Of a stretch of 11,342 bases of DNA, positions 1 through 8,336 are shown piece by piece. Location: NCBI RefSeq assembly GCF_001949145.1, contig NW_019091521.1:269184-280525 (forward strand), read 5' to 3'. Position 1 is the first letter of the stretch, and each line of letters opens with the position of its first letter. This stretch comes from Acanthaster planci (lineage: Eukaryota > Echinodermata > Asteroidea > Valvatida > Acanthasteridae). The translations under genes and the position numbers were made by a program. A model generated the notes under the pieces. The model saw only the letters and a program-made list of their open reading frames with translations. It did not search any database and was not told the origin of the DNA.

Positions 1-84
<84 letters not shown>
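1..84. repeat. (CT)42 dinucleotide microsatellite
   Basis: An uninterrupted CT dinucleotide run begins at the window edge and ends at position 84, so its true length is unknown. It is perfect, with no interruptions, which suggests it is young or still changing in length. It directly precedes the first copy of the duplicated block. Confidence 0.98.
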
Positions 85-87
<3 letters not shown>

Positions 88-104
88 TTTGGCCAAGTAG
101 TCAT

Positions 105-631
105 GATAAAGCACATGCAGGCCTACAAGAGGTGTGAGTCGATGAATGATTATGGGTTGGACAACATGATGTACATGTAAATGTAAAGTGCTTAGAGTAT
201 GGCAATAATCTGGAAATTCCAGATGAATGGACTGAATACCCACATGTACTTAGTGGGAAAGTTCAGTTGCCACATAAAAATGTGACTCATGAGAATCTAT
301 GATGAACGAAGGTGCTTGTGCATTTTTAGTTTTCTTGAATTGCAAGGACTGGTTGTTTTAAATGGATGTACATCATGGATGTACATCGTGTTCATGTATG
401 TGTCCAAGGTAATGTGTGTACCGGACACATGAGATAAAAGATTAAAAGTTATACATGGAAATTGGGTTATTGTTGTTTCCGAGTGTTTGACCAGTTATTG
501 ACGGACAATTGTCAAGTCAAAGACTCAAGTGTAGTGAAGAAATTCTTTATTCCAGTTCATAGTCATGACCAAGTAAATAATTGTGTATTGTAAGAGCAGG
601 CATTGGATACATGTACTTATAGGTTATTCAA
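105..631. repeat. Duplicated ~0.5 kb block, copy 1
   Basis: This block starts at GATAAAGCACATGCAGGCC and ends at TTATTCAA next to the N. It aligns collinearly with 661-1131 along its whole length, with scattered substitutions. It differs by a 13-bp tandem doubling (363-375 and 376-388), a 58-bp insertion (551-608) absent from copy 2, and lack of a ~20-bp segment that copy 2 carries near 811-831. No reading frame is conserved between the copies, so it looks non-coding. The homology stops exactly at the N. It could be a real tandem duplication or the second haplotype of the same locus; the N favours the haplotype reading. Confidence 0.9.
551..608. other. 58-bp insertion/deletion difference between copies
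   Basis: In copy 1 the shared string TTCTTTAT (543-550) is followed by 58 extra bases before ACATGTACTTAT resumes at 609. In copy 2 TTCTTTAT (1101-1108) is followed at once by ACATGTACTTAT (1109-1120). The 58 bases show no inverted ends and no clear target-site duplication, so I cannot say whether it is an insertion in copy 1 or a deletion in copy 2. Confidence 0.85.
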
Positions 632-660
632 NGGCGCCGACCGGCAGCGGCAGATCCCTG
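632..660. other. Sequence gap (N) plus 28-nt GC-rich junction
   Basis: Position 632 is the only N in the window. It is followed by 28 bases of which 22 are G or C, far richer than the surrounding AT-leaning DNA, and unrelated to the sequence preceding copy 1 (85-104). Copy 1 ends immediately before it and copy 2 begins immediately after it. The simplest reading is a contig join with leftover linker, adapter or low-quality sequence. A short genuine unique sequence is also possible. Confidence 0.75.
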
Positions 661-1131
661 GATAAAGCACATGCAGGCCTACAAGAGGTGTGAGTTGAAT
701 GATTATGGGTTGGACAACATGATGTACATGTAAATGTGCAGTGTTTAGAGTATGGAAACAATCTGGACATTCCAGATGAATGGACTGAATATGCACATGT
801 ACTTAGTGGAAAATGCAGAATTTGGCAGATAAGTTCAGTTGTCACATAAGAATGTGATTCATGAGAATCTATGATGAACGAAGGTGCTTGTGCATTTTTG
901 TTTTCTTGAATTACAAGGACTGCTTGTTTTAAATGGATGTACATGTGTTCATGTATGTGTCCAAAGTAATGTGTGTACCGGACACATGAGATAAAAGATT
1001 AAAAGTTATACGTGGAAATTGGGTTATCGTTGTTTCAGAGTTTTTGACCAGTTATTGACGGACAAGTGTCAAGTCAAAGACTCAAAGTGTAGTGAGGAAA
1101 TTCTTTATACATGTACTTATACGTTATTCAA
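661..1131. repeat. Duplicated ~0.5 kb block, copy 2
   Basis: This is the collinear partner of 105-631. It lacks the 58-bp segment and the 13-bp doubling, but carries about 20 extra bases around 811-831 (rich in GCAGAATTTGGCAGAT). It shares the long stretch running from GTGTGTACCGGACACATG to GACGGACAA with few changes. After 1131 the sequence continues with no counterpart in copy 1, as expected if the left-hand contig simply ended at the N. No coding potential was recognised. Confidence 0.9.
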
Positions 1132-1918
1132 GGACCTAAAGTACAGTACAAGTGATGCTACTGTGTTGGGTCGTGAAGGACATTTGCTGCACACAAATGA
1201 ATTGTACCTTTTCAAGTTTTCCAGTCATTGTTAATAATCTTGATTGACGTGTCATTAAGAGTCAATGAGCAAAGTTTCTGTGAAACAAAAAAGGTCCAAA
1301 GAAAATCTTCCTCACATCTCTGGTAACAATAGTTATTGTTGATTGGTACAATTCAGATGTGTTGGCAAACTGTATGAATGTCTATAACAGAAATTCGAGG
1401 ACATTCATAAGAAACCCCTAAACACGGCAAGATTGCTCCTGTGGGTTCACACACGGGCCCTTTCATGTACTTTTCAAACGGGGCGCCTCTTTAAGCTCAC
1501 CCGTTGAACTCATACTTTGTTGAAATCCATAAGTTACTGAGAAATCAAAGTGCCTGTCGAGGAAATCAGCGTTCAGACAGACATCGTGCTCTTTCTGGAA
1601 AACTCATTAAGACGAAACGCGGCCATTGGATGAGGAGGGCGCTATATCCTATAGCTAAAGTTCGCGCCCTGCGACTCGGCTAGATGGCAAGGTGCCAGGT
1701 GTGAGATTTGAGTGGTACGAGACTATACACGTGCAAGAAAGCTGCAAGAATAACGATTGCTATTTTTTTCCGATTTTGCGCAGAAACATATTAAACATTT
1801 TACATCTCATACCCCTCCACCATTTTGATGAAGGGCTAAATAAAATTGAACTGTATTTCACGTGGACTGAATTCATCAACCCTCCACGAAAATTAAAACT
1901 TCTCTGTGTGGCAAAATG
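1132..1918. other. Non-coding stretch with a CpG-rich knot near its middle
   Basis: No gene was recognised. Most of the stretch is AT-leaning. From about 1600 to 1690 it becomes CpG-rich and contains an inverted CCAAT box, a TATAT run and nested inverted repeats, listed separately. A short ATG frame at 1684 runs five codons into a CAG|GTGTGAG donor-like site, but there is nothing convincing to splice to downstream. Confidence 0.6.
1623..1670. promoter_or_regulatory. Candidate promoter-like CpG cluster with nested hairpins
   Basis: CCATTGG (1623-1629, an inverted CCAAT box) is followed by GAGGGCGC and TATAT. GCTATA-TCC-TATAGC (1641-1655) is a perfect 6-bp stem with a 3-nt spacer. AGGGCGC (1636-1642) pairs with GCGCCCT (1664-1670). 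The density of CpG and the box content resemble a proximal promoter, but there is no adjacent confident gene and the direction is unclear. The AGGGCGC core also resembles part of a CTCF-type site. All of this is inference from short motifs. Confidence 0.25.
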
Positions 1919-2047
1919 AGAGGGGGAGACACAGTTACACTGAGGGGATACAATTACCTGGAGGGGGACTGATTTACCGGGCCAGGGGGACACTTTTACC
2001 CAAAGGTAACTCCCCTGGACAGTTTCACTGGGGGACAGATTTACCGT
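1919..2047. repeat. Degenerate G-rich minisatellite (GGGGGACA..TTTACC theme)
   Basis: About six irregular units of roughly 18-24 bases repeat the pattern of a G-run, then ACA or ACT, then a T-rich or A-rich stretch, then ACC or CACT. Examples are AGGGGGACTGATTTACCGG, AGGGGGACACTTTTACCC and GGGGGACAGATTTACCG. One unit in the middle is partly inverted (GGTAACTCCCCTGG). Divergence between units suggests an old array. The G-runs on one strand could form G-quadruplex structures, which I infer from sequence only. The theme recurs once as a single inverted unit near 3710-3728. Confidence 0.7.
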
Positions 2048-4301
2048 CTTCACCGGCTCTTGCCAGTTTTGTGCATCACTTTTGACACGACTTGGGACCT
2101 TTTCGGGGTGCCAACCAATAAATGAGCTGCCGTAGACAACAGTGATCAAAATCCCCACTTTAAAATATCCTGAGACATACACATGTACAAGTTTCTCAGG
2201 TGTTCAAGACACATATCAATTTAAAGCTCACTTCCTCATTTTACATTTTCCTTTCACTTTTCGGTAAAGTTAGGTTATTTAACCGATGGGTTTTGAAGAT
2301 ATTTCTCTCCAGAGATACCCACTCCTCAAAAAAGTCATGAGGGCATTGCCATTTTGGGAAACGGTGTCTATATATAAACTCCATTACAAAATAGAGCAGT
2401 CCTGCTGGTAGATTTCATGCTCCTTTACAAACTATATCCACAGTCCAAGGGCCACAAAATGCTTCAGTAGCAGAGAATTTGACAGCCTACAAATCATGAT
2501 TCGGTCTGCGCAGGCAGTTTTGGGCCTATTTATATATTTACTGGCATGCAACCTTTCGTGCCTCCCCGTCCACAAGAACCAAACTTAATGGTGGGTACAG
2601 TATGTGGTGATTTTTGGGAGCGTCTTTGCGGAGTGCTTTGTCATAAAACCCTATTTACGTGGAGGCCATTTTTGGTCTTATCCCCCAAATCTGTTTTATA
2701 TATTGCAAACTGTCGATTAGGATGACACCAGTAATACTTTCGTGCGTTTCAAGCCTCCCTTTCAATATTTTTTGGAACCTGCATGGTAAGGTATGATAAT
2801 TCTCTGTGTTCAGTTATGAATTTGAAATTATTCATGAGAGTGGACTGGTGCAATTTTGTCATGAAATGTCATTGTATTGCCTTCATTTGTACTCTCAACA
2901 TTCAAAAATAAAGAGTTAACCTGGCTTTCAATATGGCCGGCCCCGTGAATAAAGTCCATACATATACTTGGGCGGTGACAGGGTCAAAACTGTGTGCCTC
3001 CCACGACCCACTGTTTATACCATGTACGCGGTGTTTGGTGTATTCTTTTATAATGTCCGCTACATGTAGGACTACATACACATAATGTGCATGATCTGTG
3101 AACTTGAAACCCTTCACGTCATGGCCTTTGTCATTTTGGTGCATTATCAACTGAAAATTGATGTGGACACAGTCCTGCTTACAAAACTGATTACAGACAA
3201 CCTAGATTCATCTTGTAGACAATCTAGAATCATAAAATATAAAGCAAGAGCGTGTCCATATTTCGAGGTTTATATACACTCAAATGACAAAACCCACCAT
3301 GTGATTTTGCAGATCACATCGTACATTAGCTGCGGTGTCGTCCACAAATTTCTCTCGCGCTTTAAAGTAATATCGCGTGGTCTCATTTCGAGTTTGTTTT
3401 TTTTACTTCGTGCAAGGGTTACATTCAATCAAGTACACCATGTCAGTCTCATGTAGGCCTACTTGCATTCAGGTTTTCTCACGTACATGACGACCACCGG
3501 CGGAATGTTGGTTTCCTGTATTTTGTAGGGAGGAAGGGATCCACTTCCTGAGCGTGGACGGTCGGGGAAATGAATGTAAATCGAATCAGGCCTAAATTGA
3601 GTTAAAGGAAACTGTATTTGAGCATGAAGTTCCATGATATGAGCAAATTGTTAAATTTAATTATATGCAAATAACAGCCCACAAACTGCCTGATGTAGAA
3701 CAATATACTGTCCCCCTCCAGTCCAGGTTGGCCACCAGTATTCATGAAGTAGTGCGCCATTGCCATGCATGAGAGTCCATCTAAAGCTACAAGGTCCCCT
3801 TTAGCCCGGTCAAACATTTGGAATTTCAGGTCCCTTCTAAACCTGAACAGTTATTTGGAAAACCACTAAATGTTGATAGCTTACAAGGGCCTTCATGAAA
3901 ATACTTCAGGCATCCGTGTGGTGATGGGGAAGAAAAACAGGTGAAATGAGCGGGTCGAGTCGAGACTTGCTAGTAATTGCACAGAGTTATCATAAGCCGC
4001 CATATTTGAGATTCACCTGCATCACACGTACAGTAGCTAGCTTGGTGCTGGTGCTCATTCGCGCTCAAAGTATGTCAACGTACCACACAGCTGAATGATC
4101 ATTGAAGGGAAATAAGCACTAACCTTGATTTGCTTTCTTGGTTGAGGTTGACGAGTGGTCCAGAACTTGAGACTATGGCCTCAACTTCAATCGACGTATA
4201 ATTTGTGCTGCTGTAAAAGCCCTTGGTTTTTCCCGGAACTATAAATAGAAATATGAGTTTGTGTTGCCCTATTTTGTCATACATAGGTAGGTATGAATGG
4301 C
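2048..4301. other. Long non-coding stretch, no gene recognised
   Basis: Open frames here are short, begin at arbitrary codons and match no family I know. Minor structures are a TATATATAA run at about 2370, an AATAAA at 2907-2912, ATGTGAT/ATCACAT (3299-3319), CTAGATT/AATCTAG (3202-3227) and a near-palindrome AGGAAG..CTTCCT around the BamHI-type site at 3537. A minus-strand frame at 3602-3817 has protein-like composition but no recognisable domain. The stretch may be intron or intergenic DNA. Confidence 0.6.
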
Positions 4302-4325
4302 TTTTTTTTTTTTTTTTTTTTTTTT
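4302..4325. repeat. T24 homopolymer tract
   Basis: This is a pure run of 24 T. On the minus strand it is an A24 run, which could be the tail of a retroposed transcript whose body lies to the right, but no SINE, LINE or gene homology was seen in 4326-4440 and no target-site duplication flanks it. The 10-mer AACTATAAAT occurs on both sides (4237-4246 and 4341-4350), at positions that do not fit a standard target duplication. Confidence 0.95.
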
Positions 4326-4930
4326 GGTAGACGTTCTTGTAACTATAAATCTTGCGCTGGACCGAGAGAGGGCGCAATTTTCCTAGCAACAGAGACTCCT
4401 TTGGTCGGAACTTAACTTTGCTGGTTCACGAACGACTATAACATGCTCGCGTCACGGTCGCATTACCAACAAAATGAACCAACGCCGCTCTTTTCAACCA
4501 ATGAAGAGGAACTTCTGCTCGAGGCGGATTCTTCATGAACGCGGGCGATTTTTATATCCTAAACAGATGGAAGTTATTGACATTTCTGCAAACTTTTGTT
4601 CTGTTGTATCCTTTTTTGTGTTCTTCTTTCCCAAATCCCATCGATGTTAAACACAGTTTTCCTACGCAGGAGTTTGATCACTATGCAATTTAACGTTTAT
4701 ATGGATATCCCTAGAGCTACAATTCCGACTTGACGAATGTTGGATTGGCTTTGCCTACGAATCAAGACGTGCTCTGTGAAATTTGGGGTGAAGTCGTGAT
4801 GACGCCATTGCGTAATCTTTTAATTATGTTTCCTCGTAATTTTTCTGTTTGTCGACGTACATGTATCTCTTAAACAAGGCCAGATATTTTGAAATACCTT
4901 CTGCAAGATCTTTGTTATCTACAGAGCTCC
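4326..4930. other. Non-coding stretch with weak promoter-like boxes
   Basis: No gene was recognised. A CCAAT box (4498-4502) lies about 49 bases before TTTATAT (4551-4557), inside a CpG-containing segment (4430-4550). This spacing is normal for CCAAT and TATA elements of an animal promoter on the plus strand. No convincing coding exon follows within the next few hundred bases, so the call stays weak. Confidence 0.4.
4498..4557 (+). promoter_or_regulatory. Possible CCAAT + TATA promoter pair
   Basis: AACCAATGAAG and TTTTTATATCC are spaced as in a classical animal core promoter, which would put a start site near 4585. Downstream DNA is T-rich and contains no recognisable first exon. Two five- to seven-base motifs at this distance can easily arise by chance. 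Confidence 0.18.
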
Positions 4931-5052
4931 TGAAAGAACATTCAATACGACGTGTATGTCCTGCGCACGAAATAATCATTTCTGCACACGACGTTTATTT
5001 CGTGCGTACGAGATATTTCTTCTACGCTAGAAATTTATTGAATGTCCTTTCA
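4931..5052. repeat. Nested imperfect inverted repeat, 122 bp
   Basis: The outer arms TGAAAGAACATTCAATA (4931-4947) and TATTGAATGTCCTTTCA (5036-5052) are reverse complements with one mismatch in 17. The inner arms CGCACGAAATAA (4964-4975) and TTATTTCGTGCG (4995-5006) are perfect over 12. The spacer is 19 nt. The segments between outer and inner arms have diverged and differ in length (16 and 29 nt). Two collinear arm pairs in so small a space are unlikely by chance, so this looks like the remnant of a foldback element, or a real cruciform or structured-RNA site. Confidence 0.7.
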
Positions 5053-6228
5053 TTAATTAAGGGGCTCCGCAGTGATCAAAGCTTTTGTCATCAAACATTG
5101 CGATTTTTGGTACGCATGTACTCTGCGGGCTCTGTTTGATTAAAAAATCGGTAGGTATATAGATTGCCTCGGTTTAATCCTAAAAGCCGCAAATCCTCCG
5201 ATTTCAATATGATTCTACGTACACCCTGGGGGTGTAGTGTGAAGGATACAAATTTGTAATAATAACAACTCCCTTGTAAGGGGGTGCTCAGACTTCAAAT
5301 TTAAAATCTGAATTTAATGAAATTTAATGAAAGATGTTACACCTGCAGTACCTGCTGCTATGCGGGAAACATTTGCCATGAAGTAATCTGAAAGAGATAT
5401 TTGAAGAATTTCATTGCACAATGTTTACATCTACCGTTTTCATGAGTTAAGATGACCGATATATTGTTCATAAAATACCTGCTAATTGACACTTTGTCTG
5501 TTGAATTCTGATGTTTATTTACGGAGATATGATAACATGTGCATAAAGTTTCCGTATTCTTTTCTTTATTTTAGCAGACAATGATCATCACGCATTATTT
5601 CAAATCAATAAAATGAATGTTTAACATCTTGCGATGAAACTTACTACAAACTTCCGAAACACAACTGGAAATATCGTCAGCTTGCAAGAAATTTCCTACT
5701 GCAGGCGTACAACGAGAATATTTATAAAAGTACATTCCCTGTGGCCTGGGGTCAAACGCGGGTCACACACAGAATCGTGTGCGGTACCTGTGTGTGTTTA
5801 CGTAACAGTCGTTATTACAATGCAGGTTTCCCGGCCTAAATCCAAATCTCATTCCAATTAACGACAGTTCATTCAATTCTCCACGAAATAGCTCTAGATC
5901 ATCGTTGAAAGAGCAAACAAATGTACTATTGCCTCCATCTCTTAATTTAAATGAACAAACATTATTCGATTTTCTTATCTTTAATTTCTGGGGCTTTTTC
6001 AGACTATGTTTTAAAGTTTACAAGTCTGTGGGGAGCATGCCTCTCTCAAATATTATTTTATGTATTCTCCCTTATTTCTCATTTACTCTTTCTATCTTGG
6101 AGTTTTATATCTACACTACTATCCGTACGAAGGCTCGAAGGAATATGGTTACCCATAAACAAGATGAAAGTATCAATCGGAAGGAATTTCTCCTTCCGGT
6201 CACCGAGGGCAAACATTGATTGACGATT
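5053..6228. other. Non-coding stretch, no gene recognised
   Basis: It contains a perfect 10-bp doubling AATTTAATGA (5311-5320, 5321-5330) and a 9-bp stem hairpin at 5764-5796. Overlapping frames at 5905-6223 read as hydrophobic in more than one phase. That is what T-rich DNA produces by default, so I do not call a membrane protein there. Confidence 0.55.
5764..5796. repeat. Hairpin with perfect 9-bp stem
   Basis: CACACACAG (5764-5772) and CTGTGTGTG (5788-5796) are exact reverse complements around a 15-nt loop. The arms are simple CA/TG repeats, so chance origin is plausible. It has no linked gene. Confidence 0.5.
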
Positions 6229-6456
6229 ATGCGCTTTTTATCGAATGAATTCAGTGCTACATTAATTGTATGCGTGATCCATTCGACGATTGCAAATGAA
6301 GTTGAAGGCTATGCCGTGCGAATACGATACACGAGAGTGACAAGCCGAATGCAAATGCATGATAATGATCTTGGCGGCGAAGATGAGGAATGCGGCCGGG
6401 AAAACTTATATAATTTGACACAGTTGCATTTAATCAATTCACTTCATACAACGTGA
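6229..6456 (+). CDS. Weak candidate first exon of a secreted protein
   Basis: A 75-residue frame opens with ATG at 6229 (MRFLSNEFSATLIVCV...). The first ~20 residues look like a signal peptide: a basic residue near the start, a hydrophobic stretch ATLIVCVI, and a plausible cleavage after STIA. After this comes EVEGYAVRIRYTRVTSRM and then an acidic segment with a cysteine (GGEDEECG). This has the general look of the start of an extracellular domain, but I do not recognise the family. The tail after about residue 58 looks non-coding, so a real exon would need a donor before the TGA at 6454-6456, and only poor GT sites are visible. Chance ORF remains likely. Confidence 0.2.
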   Translation: MRFLSNEFSATLIVCVIHSTIANEVEGYAVRIRYTRVTSRMQMHDNDLGGEDEECGRENLYNLTQLHLINSLHTT

Positions 6457-7270
6457 CTTCGAAAAGTTGTCACACAGAGTTCTATATACTTATTTAATTC
6501 ACTAGAGGCAAATGAACATTCCAACCACAACTGTGACAATTTCATCATTATTTCATCGCCCCAAAAATTCATATGTGTTTTTTAGATTATTTAGTTTGCA
6601 TATTTCAAAGGTCTGGGTGAAAGTAAACTGCCTTATGTTTTAAGTTACGGAGAAAAGATACAAGACCAGAGTGTATGTTTGACGTGACTGTGTATTTAAC
6701 GCAACACTGGCTGTCGAACTATGAGCATTGGTTGTCCTCTCTAATAATGAAATCCAGTTTTAGTTAGATTTGCCGTCTTCTCAGAGGGATTCTAGCCAAT
6801 GACTTCATCTTTCAGCTAACGAGAGGTGCAGCCTTTCACTTCCGATCTTTGGTGCAATATTTGGTCTTAAACTTTGTCTTTTAGACTTTTAAAAAAGAAA
6901 AACAATACACTTTGGCCGCATTTGCCGCATCATGCTACTTCAATGTGTTTTCTATTAAGCCAATGTATAATATCTATACCCTTCAGGGCAGGTGGAGTTT
7001 TTAAACAAGGGAGTAAAAGAACTCGACAAGAACAGATTCTGTTGTAAAGTTACTAGTCAATCGGAACAGAAAAATGAAACCTTGCATTTTGTTTTAATAT
7101 GACATCTTGGGTACGATATTGTCCCTTTCACGATGTGTTGGTGTATACAGGTATGAAATTTCAACGCTGAAGCGATAACTTAAAATCAAAGCCTTCGCCC
7201 ATTAAGGGTCTAAATAAAATCCGCGTTAGCTGTGATTATAAATGATAAACATAAGAGAATAAGGTTTTGG
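6457..7270. other. Non-coding stretch; contains probable 3' UTR of the death-domain gene
   Basis: No coding frame was recognised. The right-hand part would be the 3' untranslated region of the minus-strand death-domain exon. An ATTAAA variant poly(A) signal on that strand lies at 7098-7093, about 175 bases after the stop codon. The rest is AT-rich with short A and T runs. Confidence 0.5.
7093..7098 (-). terminator. Possible poly(A) signal (ATTAAA)
   Basis: On the minus strand this reads ATTAAA, the commonest variant of the animal polyadenylation hexamer. It lies about 175 nt beyond the stop of the death-domain exon. I noticed no canonical AATAAA on that strand closer to the stop. A hexamer alone is weak evidence. 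Confidence 0.3.
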
Positions 7271-7563
7271 TTATTCAGTAATATGATAATATTTGTACAA
7301 TTCCTTTTTCAAGTCAACGAGTCCAACTGCACTATGGGCTAAAGCCTGACCGAGCAGCTTGACATTGGTCGGCCCGTCTCCCTCCTGTCGATTACGCCAG
7401 TCGACCAGCATCTCGTGAATTTGTGACTTGTCTTGGTTAGGGTTATTTGCAGCATGAAAAGCCAGATCGACCTTCGTGAATCCAAGCACAAGACCCAAAG
7501 ATTCCCTCTTTGATGGCATGATTTTCCCGGCAAGCGCCAGCAGGTCGAGGTCGCTCAAATACG
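7271..7563 (-). CDS. Terminal exon encoding a C-terminal death domain
   Basis: The exon encodes about 97 residues up to a TAA at 7273-7271. The protein fits the six-helix death-domain pattern: LALAGKI (helix 1), KRESLGLVLGF then VDLAFHAANNP (helices 2-3), QIHEMLVDWRNRQ with the conserved tryptophan (helix 4), NVKLLGQALAHSA (helix 5) and GLVDLKKELYKYY (helix 6). Death domains mediate homotypic assembly in apoptosis, Toll/IL-1 and NF-kB type signalling in the cytoplasm. There is no ATG before the domain. Instead a pyrimidine-rich tract ending TTCTTTACAG lies directly upstream on this strand, so the exon probably starts at 7563 with two bases completing a split codon. The protein would end ~8 residues after the domain. 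Upstream exons, at higher coordinates, were not identified, so the partner domains and gene name are unknown. A death-domain-only fragment or pseudogene is less likely because the frame is intact. Confidence 0.82.
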
Positions 7564-7580
7564 CTGTAAAGAAGCGAATG
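7564..7580 (-). promoter_or_regulatory. Splice acceptor of the death-domain exon
   Basis: On the minus strand the sequence reads CATTCGCTTCTTTACAG followed by the exon. The AG at 7565-7564 follows a fair pyrimidine tract and sits just before the first death-domain residues. This placement explains the absence of an ATG in the frame. Confidence 0.6.
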
Positions 7581-7698
7581 TTGCAAATGCAGTTATTTTT
7601 TTACAGAAAACAGATTTGTGTGCATGTTTTTGAAACGACTGACCAAGCCCTAGACTATAGTGTTGGAAGTTGTCCCAGCGGTTTTTCAACCACAAAAT

Positions 7699-7710
7699 CG
7701 AATCGATTCG
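7699..7710. repeat. 12-bp perfect palindrome CGAATCGATTCG
   Basis: This is a self-complementary dodecamer with a ClaI-type core, in the presumed intron upstream of the death-domain exon. It could bind a dimeric protein, but nothing else supports a function. Confidence 0.5.
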
Positions 7711-7720
7711 CAGTAACGTA

Positions 7721-8100
7721 GAGACTTGAGTGCAGTTGTGTCATTAGGGGAAAACGTCGAGTCAAGTAGAGTCAAGTAGTTGGCTTGAGTCAATTCGAAT
7801 CATAAACAGCTGGACACGATTATACAGCAGAGAAAGTAATGTTTTGGGCATATGAAATTTACCTCTAGGTTTTTATATGTGGTCACACCACATTTTACGC
7901 TCGATGATAATAACCGTTGACGTGAACATTATAAACCAGCACAGTAAGTCACTGCAACTATTTTTTCGCAAAGAAGTTGTTTTTATTTTTGGGACACGAG
8001 TCTTGTTAACTTTCACTTGAATCGGGTCTTTTGATGAGGGACTGGATTCCAGTTAAGTCGCCAAATAAATTATTGTGATTCAAGTCAGGTCTTGACTCAA
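7721..8100. repeat. Scattered GACTTGAGTC-type decamers, non-coding
   Basis: Variants of GACTTGA or its complement TCAAGTC recur: GACTTGAG (7723), GAGTCAAGTA twice in tandem (7760-7779), GGCTTGAGTC (7782), CTTGAATC (8016), ATTCAAGTCAGGTCTTGACTCAA (about 8079-8100, with both orientations adjacent). The pattern looks like a decayed simple repeat or mobile-element fragment. No gene was recognised between 7580 and 8125. The region would be intron if the death-domain gene extends rightward. Confidence 0.45.
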
Positions 8101-8330
8101 CTTATAACAACTCTGCGCCATTATAGTCTGGTTCCCAGACCCGATGAATCAGACTACCCTCCTTCGATTAAAGAGTCCCGGTATAAGTATTTTTTCCTAG
8201 GAAGGTTAGGGGTAATTATCATATATACGGAAGTGGTCAACTACAAATTAGTGGACACTTCAGTACTACGGTAAATGTCGGGCTTCACTTTCCTTTTACT
8301 AAAAAATCCTCCAACCAATTCCCCACCAAG

Positions 8331-8336
8331 AAAAAA
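8331..8336 (-). terminator. T6 run after the tRNA-like sequence
   Basis: On the minus strand six T lie within a few bases of the 3' end of the tRNA-like fold. This is where RNA polymerase III terminators sit in tRNA genes. T-runs are common here, so it supports the tRNA-like call only modestly. Confidence 0.3.

Noticed and set aside
624-944. 106-residue minus-strand open frame across the junction
   Set aside because: It spans the N and lies in the duplicated block. The copy-1 counterpart does not keep the frame and the protein looks like nothing known.
1760-2182. 140-residue minus-strand frame, the longest in the window
   Set aside because: It is kept open by the G-rich minisatellite, whose repeat on that strand lacks stop codons. 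No domain seen.
3085-3456. 123-residue plus-strand frame, the longest after the minus-strand frame at 1760-2182
   Set aside because: Composition is random-like with no domain. Open frames of this length occur by chance in 11 kb.
3602-3817. Minus-strand frame with protein-like composition (DLVALDGLSCMAMAHYF)
   Set aside because: No recognisable domain and no convincing splice sites. Part of it overlaps a unit resembling the G-rich repeat, so the frame is probably chance.
4237-4350. Direct repeat AACTATAAAT either side of the T24 tract as a target-site duplication
   Set aside because: The repeats are not adjacent to the T-tract as a retroposed insertion requires, and ten AT-rich bases recur easily.
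5905-6223. Two overlapping hydrophobic frames suggesting a membrane protein
   Set aside because: Both phases are hydrophobic because the DNA is T-rich. Neither has a family motif or a supported start.
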